Below, piece by piece: positions 25,154-34,844 of a stretch of DNA of 64,000 nucleotides. The DNA lies in the NCBI GenBank assembly GCA_934754505.1, contig CAKVIE010000007.1, forward strand, positions 1 to 64,000. Direction: 5' to 3'. This DNA is from an uncultured Candidatus Melainabacteria bacterium (GTDB lineage: Bacteria > Cyanobacteriota > Vampirovibrionia > Gastranaerophilales > Gastranaerophilaceae). Numbering within the stretch: position 1 is the first letter of the stretch; each line of letters begins with the position of its first letter. The translations under genes were made by a program, and so were the position numbers. A model generated the notes under the pieces. That model ran no database searches. It worked only from the letters and a program-made list of their open reading frames with translations, and had not been told where the DNA came from.

Positions 25154-26173
25154 CTACATCTCCTTTACCCAGTTAATCATTTTAGAAAGCCCCGTTTTTG
25201 CATCAACAACAGGAATCCAGCCTGTGTCTTTTGAAATTTTTGCAATATCAGCCACAAAAACCTTTTGGTCGCTGCATCTTACGGGGAGCTGCTTGTATTT
25301 CATCTCAATACCTAACATCTCATTTAAAATATCAAAAAGCTCAAGCAATGAAAGCGATTTATCATAACCTCCGCCGATGTTGTAAACGTTTCCGTTTGTT
25401 TTATCAATATTTTTCAACGCAGAATAATACAAATTAATCATATCTTCCGCATGGAGAATATCTCTCACCTGTTTTCCGTTACCTGAAATTGTAAACGGTT
25501 CGACTTTCGGATTTTTATATAATTCAACAGCTTTTGCACAAAACCAGCCTACCCAGCCTTGGTCATAAGTTGCAAATTGTCGACCGCCATACATCGATGA
25601 ATGTCTGAATACAACCGTTTTCAAGCCGAATATTCTGTGAAAATCAAGCAAATATTGATCTGCTGCACCTTTTGAACAACCGTAAGGAGAACGAAAATCA
25701 AGAGGAACAGACTCATCAAAACCTTTTGGAAACTCATCACAAATATATCTTTTTTCTGTTTCCGTATAATGATACTGTTCTAAATCACCATAAACTTTAT
25801 TTGTAGAAGAATAAAAAACAGCCGTGTCGGGACTATATTTTCTAACTGTATCAAGCACGTTGAATGTGCCTAAAGTATTTGTTTCAAAATCTTTTCTCGG
25901 ATTTGAAATAGAAGTTGTCATAGCAACCTGACCTGCTAAATGGAAAATTGCATCAAAATTTTTGCCTCTGATTGCTTGCTCGACATCGTTGCAATTTCTC
26001 GTATCACCTGCAATATATTCCAAATCACCTTGTTCTTTTAACCAAGAAAGATTATCGGCAGAGCCGAAACGTGATAAATTATCTAAAACTGTAATTTCAT
26101 AACCGTTTTTAATGCCATAGTTCGCTAAATTTGAGCCTAAAAATCCACAGCCGCCATTGATTAATATCTTCAT
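25154..26173 (-). CDS. rfbE: CDP-paratose 2-epimerase (CDP-tyvelose synthesis)
   Basis: 339 residues, almost the same length as Salmonella RfbE. The Rossmann motif GGCGFLGSNLA, the segment HLAGQVAMTTSI, SSTNKVYGDLEQYHY, the catalytic SPYGCSKGAADQY and the long RHSSMYGGRQFATYDQGW block agree closely with that enzyme as I remember it. It inverts C2 of CDP-paratose through NAD-dependent oxidation and reduction, giving CDP-tyvelose for the O-chain. It overlaps rfbS by 4 bp. The complete set RfbF, RfbG, RfbH, RfbS and RfbE is in this operon. Confidence 0.9.
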   Translation of the reverse strand: MKILINGGCGFLGSNLANYGIKNGYEITVLDNLSRFGSADNLSWLKEQGDLEYIAGDTRNCNDVEQAIRGKNFDAIFHLAGQVAMTTSISNPRKDFETNTLGTFNVLDTVRKYSPDTAVFYSSTNKVYGDLEQYHYTETEKRYICDEFPKGFDESVPLDFRSPYGCSKGAADQYLLDFHRIFGLKTVVFRHSSMYGGRQFATYDQGWVGWFCAKAVELYKNPKVEPFTISGNGKQVRDILHAEDMINLYYSALKNIDKTNGNVYNIGGGYDKSLSLLELFDILNEMLGIEMKYKQLPVRCSDQKVFVADIAKISKDTGWIPVVDAKTGLSKMINWVKEM

Positions 26174-27015
26174 TTAAAATTTTCCTTTTCAATAATAAGT
26201 TTTATAGCATCTTCTAAACTTATTTTTGGAATCCAACCCCATTTTCTTAATTGAGTATTATCCGAACAAGAATACATTATTTCATGTTCTCTATATGGAA
26301 GATAGCCAAATCTCAACTTTGTTGTTGACTTTGTCATCTTCTTTATTAATTCACAAACTTCTCTAATTCTGTATGGAATACCTGAACCAAGAGCTATTTC
26401 ACAATATTGCCCCTGAATTTTATCCAAATGATGAATAATACATAAGTAAGCCTCTACAACATCATCAATATAAACAAAATCTCTAAGCTGCATACCGTTT
26501 GTCAAATCAAGTGTTTCAACATTTTGCCCCATTTTATGCACAAGCATTGAAATAAAATTATTATCAGAACAATGAGGTCCTAAAAAATGTTCCAAAACAA
26601 TGTTAATGAACTGAATTGGTTTATGTTCGGAATAGAATTTTCCCCATTCCGAAAATTGATTTTTGCTTAAAGTATAACTGTTAATTAGCGAAGTAATTGA
26701 TGTTGCAGTATTTATAAAATATCTGACATTGTTTTTTGCTGCCCATTCCAAAACTTTTAAAGGATAAAGAATATTTGCACCTATCATATCACAGCAATCT
26801 TCGCCGTTTTGACCATAACTGACAGCACAATTTATTATAATCTGAAATTTTTCTTTTATATCTTCAAGTTCATCAATAGAAAAAACACATTTTTCATCAG
26901 AAAGAATTTTTTCATGCGTTAGGAAAAACACATCTTGCCCTTCATTTTTTAATGCGGCACCGATGTGTTTACCCAAATAACTGTTTTTGCCTAAGATTAA
27001 AATTTTCAAATGCAA
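26170..27015 (-). CDS. rfbS: CDP-paratose synthase (NAD(P)-dependent 4-ketoreductase)
   Basis: 281 residues, extended SDR. It starts ILILGKNSYLGKHIG and has SYTLSKNQF as its Y-x3-K active site. It shares with Salmonella RfbS, as I recall that sequence, the segments NILYPLKVLEWA, LEHFLGP, QLRDFVYIDDVVEAYLCI, and HEIMYSCSDNTQLRKWGW. It reduces CDP-4-keto-3,6-dideoxy-D-glucose to CDP-paratose, the substrate of the next enzyme. Its position directly before rfbE, with a 4-bp overlap, supports the call. Abequose synthase is a relative, but then rfbE would have no role. Confidence 0.8.
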   Translation of the reverse strand: MHLKILILGKNSYLGKHIGAALKNEGQDVFFLTHEKILSDEKCVFSIDELEDIKEKFQIIINCAVSYGQNGEDCCDMIGANILYPLKVLEWAAKNNVRYFINTATSITSLINSYTLSKNQFSEWGKFYSEHKPIQFINIVLEHFLGPHCSDNNFISMLVHKMGQNVETLDLTNGMQLRDFVYIDDVVEAYLCIIHHLDKIQGQYCEIALGSGIPYRIREVCELIKKMTKSTTKLRFGYLPYREHEIMYSCSDNTQLRKWGWIPKISLEDAIKLIIEKENFK

Positions 27016-27021
27016 AAACCT

Positions 27022-27960
27022 CTAAAAATTTATTCTTTCTTTTTCAACAACTACAGGCTTTTTATTGACTCTTGTGTAAATCGCTCCGACATATTCTCCG
27101 ACAATTCCGATAAAGAATAATTGAACAGATGCAAAGAAGAACAAACCTATTACAAGAGGAGCTTGACCTACATTAAAGGTATCCCAATAGCATAATTTAT
27201 ATATAAAATAAATCAAAGCTATAATCATACTTATACCTGATAAAATAAATCCCATAAAAGTAGCCATACGAAGCGGTACTTTTGAGTGTTTAACAATACC
27301 GATCATTGCATTATCATACATGGTATAGAAATTATTATGAGTAATTCCTCTTTCTCTACACGGTTGAGTAAAAGGAATAATGGCTTTTTCAAAGCCTATA
27401 TCGCAAATAAAACCTCTTAAATACGGATAAGGATCATCAATAGAGCGGACAATATCAATAATTTGTTTATCATACAAACCAAAGCCCGTACATTGTTTAA
27501 TTTGTTCCGTATCATCGTCAACAATATGTTTCATCAAGGAATAGAACATTTTTCTAACAAGATACATTGATTTAGACTCTTTAGAAGCGGTTTTTTGACC
27601 GAGTGCCATCTTGTATCCTTGTTCCCATTTTTCGATAAATAGGGGAAGCATCTCAGGCGGGTCTTGCAAATCAGATGCCATGTAAATAATTGCATCGCCG
27701 CTACCATTGATAATAGCCCAATAAGGTGAACGAATATGACCAAAATTTCTTGCATTGATAATAACTTTAACATGATTATCTTTTGCAGCAAGTGCTTTTA
27801 ACTTTTCGGCAGTATTATCTGTTGAACCGTTATCAACAAGAATTTGTTCCCAATCATATTTACCTTGATATTTATCCATTTGAGCTTTTACACGCTCATA
27901 AAGAATATCAACGTTTTCCGATTCATTATAACAACTTGAAACTACACTTATTTTTTTCAT
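27022..27960 (-). CDS. GtrB-like glycosyltransferase family 2 with two membrane segments
   Basis: 312 residues. GT-A domain with SVVSSCYNESENVDIL at the start and the DxD as MASDLQDPPEM near residue 95, then two C-terminal membrane segments (about 230-295) ending in EYVGAIYTRVNKKP. This is the layout of GtrB, ArnC and related enzymes that make undecaprenyl-phosphate sugars. The start at 27960 follows GAGGTATAAA; the open frame reaches 13 codons further up. The GtrA-like gene lies 1 bp upstream, so a lipid-linked sugar is made and flipped by the pair. The sugar is unknown. Confidence 0.85.
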   Translation of the reverse strand: MKKISVVSSCYNESENVDILYERVKAQMDKYQGKYDWEQILVDNGSTDNTAEKLKALAAKDNHVKVIINARNFGHIRSPYWAIINGSGDAIIYMASDLQDPPEMLPLFIEKWEQGYKMALGQKTASKESKSMYLVRKMFYSLMKHIVDDDTEQIKQCTGFGLYDKQIIDIVRSIDDPYPYLRGFICDIGFEKAIIPFTQPCRERGITHNNFYTMYDNAMIGIVKHSKVPLRMATFMGFILSGISMIIALIYFIYKLCYWDTFNVGQAPLVIGLFFFASVQLFFIGIVGEYVGAIYTRVNKKPVVVEKERINF

Positions 27961-27961
27961 T

Positions 27962-28381
27962 TTATACCTCTGAATTTTTAGATTTTTCAATAAACACAAA
28001 TTTTTTCATCAAGAAAAATGATACTACGGCCATAGGGAATATCAAAATAAATCCCGCCAAATACATATCAAAATTTACCATTTTAAACAATTTTAAACCG
28101 CAAACATTCAAACCGTAAACAATTGCATACACACCGAAGAACCTGAAAATCAAATGATTATCATTGTTTTTAAACACAATTAGTCCTGTCGTTTTGAAGT
28201 TAAACAATATTCCGAAAACGGTTGACAAAAATGAAGCAACCGCAAAATGGAATTTTAAAAATATAAACAGAGCAAAAATACCATACCCGAAGGCAGTATT
28301 CAATCCGCCTACGAATAAAAATTTAATAAATTTCCAATCTATATGATATTTCTCACATTGTTGTTTAATTAGGGTAAACAT
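27962..28381 (-). CDS. GtrA-like membrane protein (lipid-linked sugar translocation)
   Basis: 139 residues with four membrane segments, the size and layout of GtrA/DPMS family proteins. KFLFVGGLNTAFGYGIFALF near the N-terminus is the family signature. Such proteins are thought to flip undecaprenyl-phosphate sugars across the inner membrane. The start shares one base with the stop of the acyltransferase gene (TAATG) and the GtrB-like gene follows directly. Confidence 0.85.
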   Translation of the reverse strand: MFTLIKQQCEKYHIDWKFIKFLFVGGLNTAFGYGIFALFIFLKFHFAVASFLSTVFGILFNFKTTGLIVFKNNDNHLIFRFFGVYAIVYGLNVCGLKLFKMVNFDMYLAGFILIFPMAVVSFFLMKKFVFIEKSKNSEV

Positions 28382-29427
28382 TATTTTTTCCTTTTATTTA
28401 TATTTGGATAATAAACCTGCTTTAAGATTGGAATATGTTTCATTACAATTCCGATCATCAAAGAAAACAAAATCAGATATATTGCAAAAATAAAATAATT
28501 ATAACGCAAACAAGACAATTCCGGAGTGTTTACAATTATTCTGTTATGCATAACAAGAATAATTAAAGTTTCAACTCCAAGATAGGAAAATATCTTGTTG
28601 AAAACTGAAAACAAAGACAAACTTTGAATTTTGTAACATACTGAAAATAGTATTACAGATGCTAATATTGCACAACTGAAAGCATATATCATATTATGAT
28701 AATCACGATTATTCATAGACAATAGAGAATTAGACATCAAAACATACCACAAAATACAACCAATAATTAATCCTATAAAATATATAACAGTATTTTTATT
28801 ATTCGAAAGTTTTTCAATGATTTGATTTCTTCGTAATTCATAACCAATAAAAATAAAGAAAATGGAAACCATGGAAATATCAAAACTCAAAGGTAAAAAG
28901 ATTTTTTTACCAATTAATATTCCCAAATATGAAATTATAAAATATAAAACATATTTTATCCAAATATTCCAATTTTTCATAAATTTACATGAAAAATAAA
29001 ACAATAATTCTGCACCAAAAAGAGCCACTAAAAACCACAAAGGACCAATAGGTTCTATATTAAATTTATTTATTGCTCCAACTCCATACAATGCTCCAAT
29101 AATATTAGCTTTAAATATATTTATAATTGCAGAAGCAGGGGTATCTACAAATGGGTTCGGGCATTGGTAAAGCAGATAATACAACAAAAACAAGATTATT
29201 GACATAAAATAAGGTAAAATCAATCTTAAAAATCTACCCTTAAAAAATTCTTTAAAATTATTTTCGTATTTTTCAAAATTAAATAAATAGCCGGCAATTA
29301 TAAAAAATAATGGCATATGAAAAGAAAAAATACAAAATACAACAAAACTGTTAATTGGTGCAGTATGTCCCAATACTACTAAAAAAATAGCAATTCCTTT
29401 AAGAATATCAACGAATTTCAACCTCAT
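28381..29427 (-). CDS. Acyltransferase family 3 (OafA/NodX-like)
   Basis: 348 residues with about ten membrane segments. The family start RLKFVDILKGIAIFLVVLGH contains the conserved histidine, and FSFHMPLFFIIAGYLF follows. These integral membrane proteins transfer acetyl or other acyl groups to sugars of surface polysaccharides. I choose the ATG at 29427, which overlaps the stop of the preceding gene as TAATG and has AAGGA 7 bp before it. Here it probably decorates the repeat unit made by this operon. Confidence 0.85.
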   Translation of the reverse strand: MRLKFVDILKGIAIFLVVLGHTAPINSFVVFCIFSFHMPLFFIIAGYLFNFEKYENNFKEFFKGRFLRLILPYFMSIILFLLYYLLYQCPNPFVDTPASAIINIFKANIIGALYGVGAINKFNIEPIGPLWFLVALFGAELLFYFSCKFMKNWNIWIKYVLYFIISYLGILIGKKIFLPLSFDISMVSIFFIFIGYELRRNQIIEKLSNNKNTVIYFIGLIIGCILWYVLMSNSLLSMNNRDYHNMIYAFSCAILASVILFSVCYKIQSLSLFSVFNKIFSYLGVETLIILVMHNRIIVNTPELSCLRYNYFIFAIYLILFSLMIGIVMKHIPILKQVYYPNINKRKK

Positions 29428-31979
29428 TATTTTTTCCTTTTCCAAACGGTTAACAAATAAGAACTTTCAACGGGTTCATAATCATTTCTGACAGAATTGA
29501 AAATATCACGCATTAACAAAAGTCTTTGATATCTCCAATATGATTCATGAAATAAATGATGAAATTCGTATTCGTTATACAAAATATCATTTGCAAAATC
29601 TCTGTCTATATCTTTATCAACAAAAAGATATTCAGCCTTTGCATTTTTCAAAACTTTTATATTATTATCAACTTCTTTTTTACTTGTTAAAAAGTTAGAA
29701 ACCTCAATATACGGCATATTGCTGTATTTTCCTGATATTACGGGAATAAAACTATCATATTTTGAAACAATATATATACCGTTATCTTTTGAATATTTTT
29801 GAATTAATTTAACAGAATCTTCGAAATATTGCGGATTCATCGTTGAAACGAAATTCGTATGAGGTAATGTCCATTCATAAACTTTGTGTGTTCTGAAAAT
29901 TTTATTAAAATGATACAAATTCGGATAATATTTACATAAACTTACGATATAGAAGCACGCTGAAAAAACTAAAATCGAAGATATCAAAGTCGTATGAACT
30001 TTAGGATATTTTATTTTCAAATTAGAATCAAATAAATATGATAAAACAACGAAAGAAAATATCGGGAAATATACTAACAAATGCTTAAAGTCAGAACCCC
30101 ACATATAATAGAACAACAATGCTTGAACATAGAAAAATGCCGTAACATAGAAGTAAACAAACGGAGATTTTTCATCTTTGCTCAAAAATTGCTTAAGCAG
30201 TACGACATAACCCAATGCTATCAACAATATGGAAACCAATATTGCAGTCTTTGATGTAGGAAATCCCAATAATCCCGAAAGAAAATATACTGCTGTATAA
30301 TCTGATTTATTTTCACCGATTAATTTAACAAAGTAACCTAACGGCAATGATAAAACCAAAATTATTATTTCAAAAGGATTTTTCTTATCGAAAATAAAGT
30401 TTTTAACGAACAAAGCTCCAATAACAGACAACAATATGAACAATCCTGTCATTGATTCGTTTAATATAGCTAACATTGTTGCTAAAACAGCTAAAACTAA
30501 CATTATTTTTTGATTTTTTCTTAAGTATAAATACATAAACATAAGAACAAAAATATCAAAGAAATGCCTTAACGGGTTCGCCCCCGGAGCTATCCGCAAA
30601 AACTCATCCGTCGTAAAATTAAAACTTGCAACTGTTAAAAACAGCCACGATAATATATAGTCTTTTCTTTTGAAAAAACAAAAAACCATAACGGAAAACA
30701 TTGCAATGTAAATATAATAAAAAGAGTATGAAACACTCATATATTTAGAAAAATCAAATCCTCCGAGTTTATCTAAGATTTTAGATAAAACAAGAGCATT
30801 CATTTTGCCGTATTGAGAAAATACATTATCAATATTTTTGCCTAACATCAACTCATTCACAGGAGCATACAAATGGTTTTGATGATGAATATAATATCTG
30901 TTCAAAATCTGCCAATGGATTTCAAATTTGTTGTTTTTTATAAATTTTTTGTAAACAAGATAATCTTTCACATCTTCGTATCTGTTTGAATTTCTGAAGA
31001 AATAAACGTATTCCAGCAAATTATGCATTTTTGTTTGGATATTTTCAATATCCGTTTTTTCTTTCTTTGAAGATGCGATTTTTTTCAATGCATTTTTTTG
31101 AGTATCGGAAATTTGCCCGATAAAGTATAATTTATTATCTTTATAATAAATGAAGTTCTCATCAGCATGATTTTTTTTGTTCGGTAAATCATAGAGATTT
31201 ACGTAAAAAGATTGTCTTTGTAAAAAATCTTCCAAATTTTTAGAATAAGCAAACGGAATACAAAAAACATCAGGTGCTTTATCAGCCTTACGTATATCGT
31301 ACCTGCTTTGCAAACCGTTTATATGATATTTATTAATAAAATCAATATTATCAACTTCCTGTTTTCCATTATTTGTGTCTATTAAAGTTATTTCGGGAAT
31401 GTCATAAAATTCGTTAATTATCTTTACTTTTTGAAAAACAAACGGATAAAAAATACTAAAAAATTGCAAAGATATCACAATTACAAAGAAAACAAATGTA
31501 ATATTTTGGGCTTTTTCTGACATTTTAAACTTACTATAATCTGTCTTGAAACAAGAAAAAGCAAAAATAAATAATAATAAAAATAAAACAACTATTTTAT
31601 AAAGTTTATCAGAAGAAATAAAGATTATTAATAAAGTAAAAAGAACAAAGAAAGGAACAACTTTATTTCGCAAACTGATTTTTTCCATTAACGATTCGTT
31701 TTTAAAAACAAAATAACTGCAAACAGCAGCTATTGCAAGAATAAACAAAAATGCACCGTATTTAATAAAAGTTATATACTTATACGGGTTTACAAAGCTC
31801 AAAACATAATCATTAAAACAATAATCCGAAATATTTATAGCTGGAAAAACAGTAGAAAAAAGTAAATTTAACACAGCGAGTAAACCAATCGTAAAGAAGA
31901 AAAAGACTACTCCCAATGTTCGTTTTTTATCAAAAAAACCTTTTATTTTTTCCAATTTTTCCGCTATAAGATTTTTCAT
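29427..31979 (-). CDS. Large polytopic membrane protein, possible GT-C transferase or polymerase
   Basis: 850 residues. About five membrane segments (to residue 180), a soluble loop of about 200 residues (190-400, rich in charged residues), about nine further segments (410-690) and a C-terminal soluble part. I recognise no family by motif. Large membrane proteins with a long periplasmic loop next to GtrA, GtrB and acyltransferase genes are usually the transferases that take sugars from lipid carriers, or Wzy-type polymerases. It is one of the few genes here that could fill the missing polymerase role. It overlaps the acyltransferase start by 1 bp. Confidence 0.6.
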   Translation of the reverse strand: MKNLIAEKLEKIKGFFDKKRTLGVVFFFFTIGLLAVLNLLFSTVFPAINISDYCFNDYVLSFVNPYKYITFIKYGAFLFILAIAAVCSYFVFKNESLMEKISLRNKVVPFFVLFTLLIIFISSDKLYKIVVLFLLLFIFAFSCFKTDYSKFKMSEKAQNITFVFFVIVISLQFFSIFYPFVFQKVKIINEFYDIPEITLIDTNNGKQEVDNIDFINKYHINGLQSRYDIRKADKAPDVFCIPFAYSKNLEDFLQRQSFYVNLYDLPNKKNHADENFIYYKDNKLYFIGQISDTQKNALKKIASSKKEKTDIENIQTKMHNLLEYVYFFRNSNRYEDVKDYLVYKKFIKNNKFEIHWQILNRYYIHHQNHLYAPVNELMLGKNIDNVFSQYGKMNALVLSKILDKLGGFDFSKYMSVSYSFYYIYIAMFSVMVFCFFKRKDYILSWLFLTVASFNFTTDEFLRIAPGANPLRHFFDIFVLMFMYLYLRKNQKIMLVLAVLATMLAILNESMTGLFILLSVIGALFVKNFIFDKKNPFEIIILVLSLPLGYFVKLIGENKSDYTAVYFLSGLLGFPTSKTAILVSILLIALGYVVLLKQFLSKDEKSPFVYFYVTAFFYVQALLFYYMWGSDFKHLLVYFPIFSFVVLSYLFDSNLKIKYPKVHTTLISSILVFSACFYIVSLCKYYPNLYHFNKIFRTHKVYEWTLPHTNFVSTMNPQYFEDSVKLIQKYSKDNGIYIVSKYDSFIPVISGKYSNMPYIEVSNFLTSKKEVDNNIKVLKNAKAEYLFVDKDIDRDFANDILYNEYEFHHLFHESYWRYQRLLLMRDIFNSVRNDYEPVESSYLLTVWKRKK

Positions 31980-31988
31980 TATAAATCA

Positions 31989-33776
31989 TTAATCCTTAAT
32001 CATGTTTTTATCGTAGTCATCTCTGTCAATAAACGGAAACATATCTTCCAAACTCGGAGAAATCATTGTTCCGTCATCAAGTTTTCTTGCAGAAAGTTTC
32101 GGTAAAAATGCGTATTCTTTTTGAACCATAACTTCGCAAACAATAGCACCTTCTGCATTTAAAACAGATTGGATTTTTTCGTCCAAATTATCAGCAGAAT
32201 CTATTTTAACACAAGGCAAACCAAAACCTTCAGCAAGTTTGCAGAAATCAGGCATTCCGACACCGCTGTCATCGCCTGAACCAGTCATTCTTCCGCTGAA
32301 GAAATTTCTTTGAGTTTGTCTTATTGAAGAATACCCCGCATTGTTGATAATAAACAATTTTATCGGCAATTTGTTAAAAGCAATGGTTTCAAGTTCTTGA
32401 ATGTTCATCATAATTGAACCGTCACCTGCAAGACAAATTGTTCTTCTTCCGCCGCCCGCAATTTGAGCTCCTATTGCGGCAGGCAAATCATACCCCATAG
32501 AGGCATTGCCTGAATTTAAAATGTATCTTTGATTTTTTTTGATTTTTGCAACTTGGAAAGTACAAACACAAGCAGAACCGTTTGCCATAACGAAAATATC
32601 ATTTTCTTTTGTATTTTCCGTTAATTTCCTAACAAAATAATACGGATTAATCGGGCTGTTTTCAGATTGTTTATAAGCGTCTTCAGTATAAAAATCATAT
32701 TTAGCCTTTATATTTTTACAATAGTCAAGCCAATTTTGAGGAGCTGAAATATTTGATATTTTATCAGTTATTTCAGGTAAAAATTCAGTTAAATCCGCAC
32801 AAATCGGGAAATCAGGTTTGACAAGCGGCTTTTTAAGTTCGGCTTCATCAATATCAACAACGATTTTATATGCATTTTTACCAAAATTTTCCCAATTATA
32901 GCTTACCTGTCGAATATTGTTTCTCGTTCCGAGTTCTAATAAAACATCAGCATTTTGAAGTGCAAAGTTACCTGCTCTTTGACCGATTGTACCAATTCTT
33001 CCGACATAATGAGAATTTTCATCGTCAATAACATCAAAACCGTTGAAAGTCGTTACAACAGGAATATTCACTTTTTCAAGCAATTTTGCAAATGTTTCTT
33101 GCATTTTAGAAAGTCTTATGCCATGACCTGCAACAATTAAAGGTCTTTTAGCATTTTGAAGCTTTTCAATAACAGCGGCTATTGGCAAATTCTTCTTTGC
33201 TTCTTTTTTAGTGCAGTCAAATTCGACTAAATCATTTTCTTCAATAATTGCTCCTTGAACATTCATCGGAACATTTATCCAAACAGGACCTTTTCTTCCT
33301 GTTGTTGCTTCGTAGATTGCTCTATCTATATGATATTTTATTTCATTAGGTTCAAAGACTGTTACAGCATACTTTGTCAGAGGCTTTACACAAGAAATAA
33401 TGTCAACTTCCTGATCACCAAGCTGACGGAGCGGTATTTCCTTACAACTATCCATTGTTGTCGAGAATTTTACCTGACCAGAAATATACAAAACAGGAAC
33501 ACTATCCGTCCATTCACCAAAAACACCGTTAAGACAATTCAATCCACCGGGGCCTGTTGTTACATTTACAACGGCAAGCTCTTGATTAACTCTTGAAAAA
33601 CCTTCTGCAGCAATAGAACAAGCCTGCTCGTGATGGTTTGCTATATAATGTTCAATTCCATGACCCAAGCTGTCATTGAGATGCATTGCACCGCCGCCTG
33701 AAACCATAAAAAAGTTTTTAACATTATATTTTTCTCTTAAATGTTTTGCAATGAAATCAGATAATTTAACGCCCAT
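31989..33776 (-). CDS. Thiamine diphosphate-dependent enzyme, acetolactate synthase-like
   Basis: 595 residues with the three-domain layout of acetolactate synthase: PYR domain with the catalytic glutamate in NHHEQACSIAAEGFSRV near residue 49, central domain (about 200-330) and PP domain with the ThDP motif GDGSIMMN...NN near 455-485. The family carries out C-C bond formation or cleavage with 2-keto acids. YerE, which adds a two-carbon branch from pyruvate to CDP-4-keto-3,6-dideoxyglucose in yersiniose synthesis, belongs to it; so does IolD, which opens a cyclohexanedione. No small subunit gene is near, and it sits behind a cyclase-like gene, so it is not the housekeeping IlvB. Substrate unknown. 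Confidence 0.8.
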   Translation of the reverse strand: MGVKLSDFIAKHLREKYNVKNFFMVSGGGAMHLNDSLGHGIEHYIANHHEQACSIAAEGFSRVNQELAVVNVTTGPGGLNCLNGVFGEWTDSVPVLYISGQVKFSTTMDSCKEIPLRQLGDQEVDIISCVKPLTKYAVTVFEPNEIKYHIDRAIYEATTGRKGPVWINVPMNVQGAIIEENDLVEFDCTKKEAKKNLPIAAVIEKLQNAKRPLIVAGHGIRLSKMQETFAKLLEKVNIPVVTTFNGFDVIDDENSHYVGRIGTIGQRAGNFALQNADVLLELGTRNNIRQVSYNWENFGKNAYKIVVDIDEAELKKPLVKPDFPICADLTEFLPEITDKISNISAPQNWLDYCKNIKAKYDFYTEDAYKQSENSPINPYYFVRKLTENTKENDIFVMANGSACVCTFQVAKIKKNQRYILNSGNASMGYDLPAAIGAQIAGGGRRTICLAGDGSIMMNIQELETIAFNKLPIKLFIINNAGYSSIRQTQRNFFSGRMTGSGDDSGVGMPDFCKLAEGFGLPCVKIDSADNLDEKIQSVLNAEGAIVCEVMVQKEYAFLPKLSARKLDDGTMISPSLEDMFPFIDRDDYDKNMIKD

Positions 33777-33788
33777 TTTACTCGTACC

Positions 33789-34844
33789 TTATTTACAATT
33801 TTCTACTAAAAGCTCTTTTGCTGTTTCAGGCTTCATATCGGTAATTTTAACCATTTCATAACCGTCTTTCAGCATTACTAAAGCTAAACCTTTTCCCAAA
33901 TTCTTTTTATCCTGTCCCATTGCTGCAACTGTTTTATCTGCATCTATTTCAGGAATTTTTACAACCAGAACCGGTTCAAGAACATTTTTTCTGATGAATT
34001 CTTCCGTATCAGGCTTTAGTATACCCATTTCGACTGCTTCTTTATTTGCTAAAATCATTCCGAGAACAACAGCCTGCCCGTGTGAAATTGCAAAATCTGT
34101 TGAACTTTCGATTGCATGCCCGAAACAATGCCCGTAATTGAGCATATTTCTTTTTCCTGTATCAAATTCATCATCTTCAATATAAGATTTTTTAATTTTC
34201 AAACAATTTTGCGTTCTTTCTAAAAGAACTTTACTATCAAGTTTATCAATCAGAGGCAAATCTTCAATGAATTTTTTAGTATCATTTTCTCCGTTCATGA
34301 GATGTAATTTCGCCATTTCCCCAACACCTGAATAGAAATCCTCTCTTGTAAGAGTCTTTAAAAATTCAGGATAAATATGAATTTCAGAAGGAGGATAAAA
34401 AGTTCCGACCAAATTTTTAAAATGTTTAAAGTTCAGAGATGTTTTAGCACCTATGCAACTGTCAACCTGAGCTAAAAGTGTTGTAGGAACAAAAATCCAA
34501 TTAACACCACGATACAAAGAAGAAGCAACAAAACCTGTTAAATCTTGTGTGATTCCTCCACCGATAGAAACCAAATTTAAATTTTTTCTCGGAGCAAACT
34601 GCATAATTTTTTCATACAATTCACAAACAGTATCCATGTTTTTTCTATCTTCCGAAATTTCAAGCTCAATTAACCTGTCTTTAGGAATATATTTTAAACA
34701 ATCATCTTTATGCAGTCTATAAACATTCTCGTCTATAACATAAACCGAGTTGTTCAACTCGGCAAGTCTTTTCAAAAAACTATCATCATTTTCAAAGTGT
34801 GCTGTATAATCTTTCAGATTTGATTTTATCAAAATTGTATTCAT
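33789..34844 (-). CDS. Dehydroquinate synthase-like sugar phosphate cyclase
   Basis: 351 residues. Motifs of the sugar phosphate cyclase family are kept: GGGITQDLTGFVAS, FVPTTLLAQVDSCIGAKTS, HFKNLVGTFYPP, GEMAKL, RNMLNYGHCFGHAIE, SHGQAVVLGM and DKK. These bind NAD, a divalent metal and the phosphorylated substrate. In AroB the DKK block runs on to an Arg-Leu-x-Leu-Pro strand; here it reads LALVML, so one substrate contact may differ. The start at 34844 overlaps the SDR stop by 4 bp. In a sugar operon next to an aldolase and an ThDP enzyme, it more likely makes or rearranges a carbocyclic or ketose intermediate than housekeeping dehydroquinate. Confidence 0.75.
   Translation of the reverse strand: MNTILIKSNLKDYTAHFENDDSFLKRLAELNNSVYVIDENVYRLHKDDCLKYIPKDRLIELEISEDRKNMDTVCELYEKIMQFAPRKNLNLVSIGGGITQDLTGFVASSLYRGVNWIFVPTTLLAQVDSCIGAKTSLNFKHFKNLVGTFYPPSEIHIYPEFLKTLTREDFYSGVGEMAKLHLMNGENDTKKFIEDLPLIDKLDSKVLLERTQNCLKIKKSYIEDDEFDTGKRNMLNYGHCFGHAIESSTDFAISHGQAVVLGMILANKEAVEMGILKPDTEEFIRKNVLEPVLVVKIPEIDADKTVAAMGQDKKNLGKGLALVMLKDGYEMVKITDMKPETAKELLVENCK

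Noticed and set aside
28173..28187. Further palindrome copy (AACACAATTAGTCCT) inside the GtrA-like gene
   Set aside because: Right arm does not match; within what AT-rich sequence gives by chance.
31989..33776. Housekeeping acetolactate synthase (IlvB)
   Set aside because: No small subunit or other branched-chain amino acid gene is near, and the gene is embedded in a sugar operon. Not excluded without the rest of the genome.
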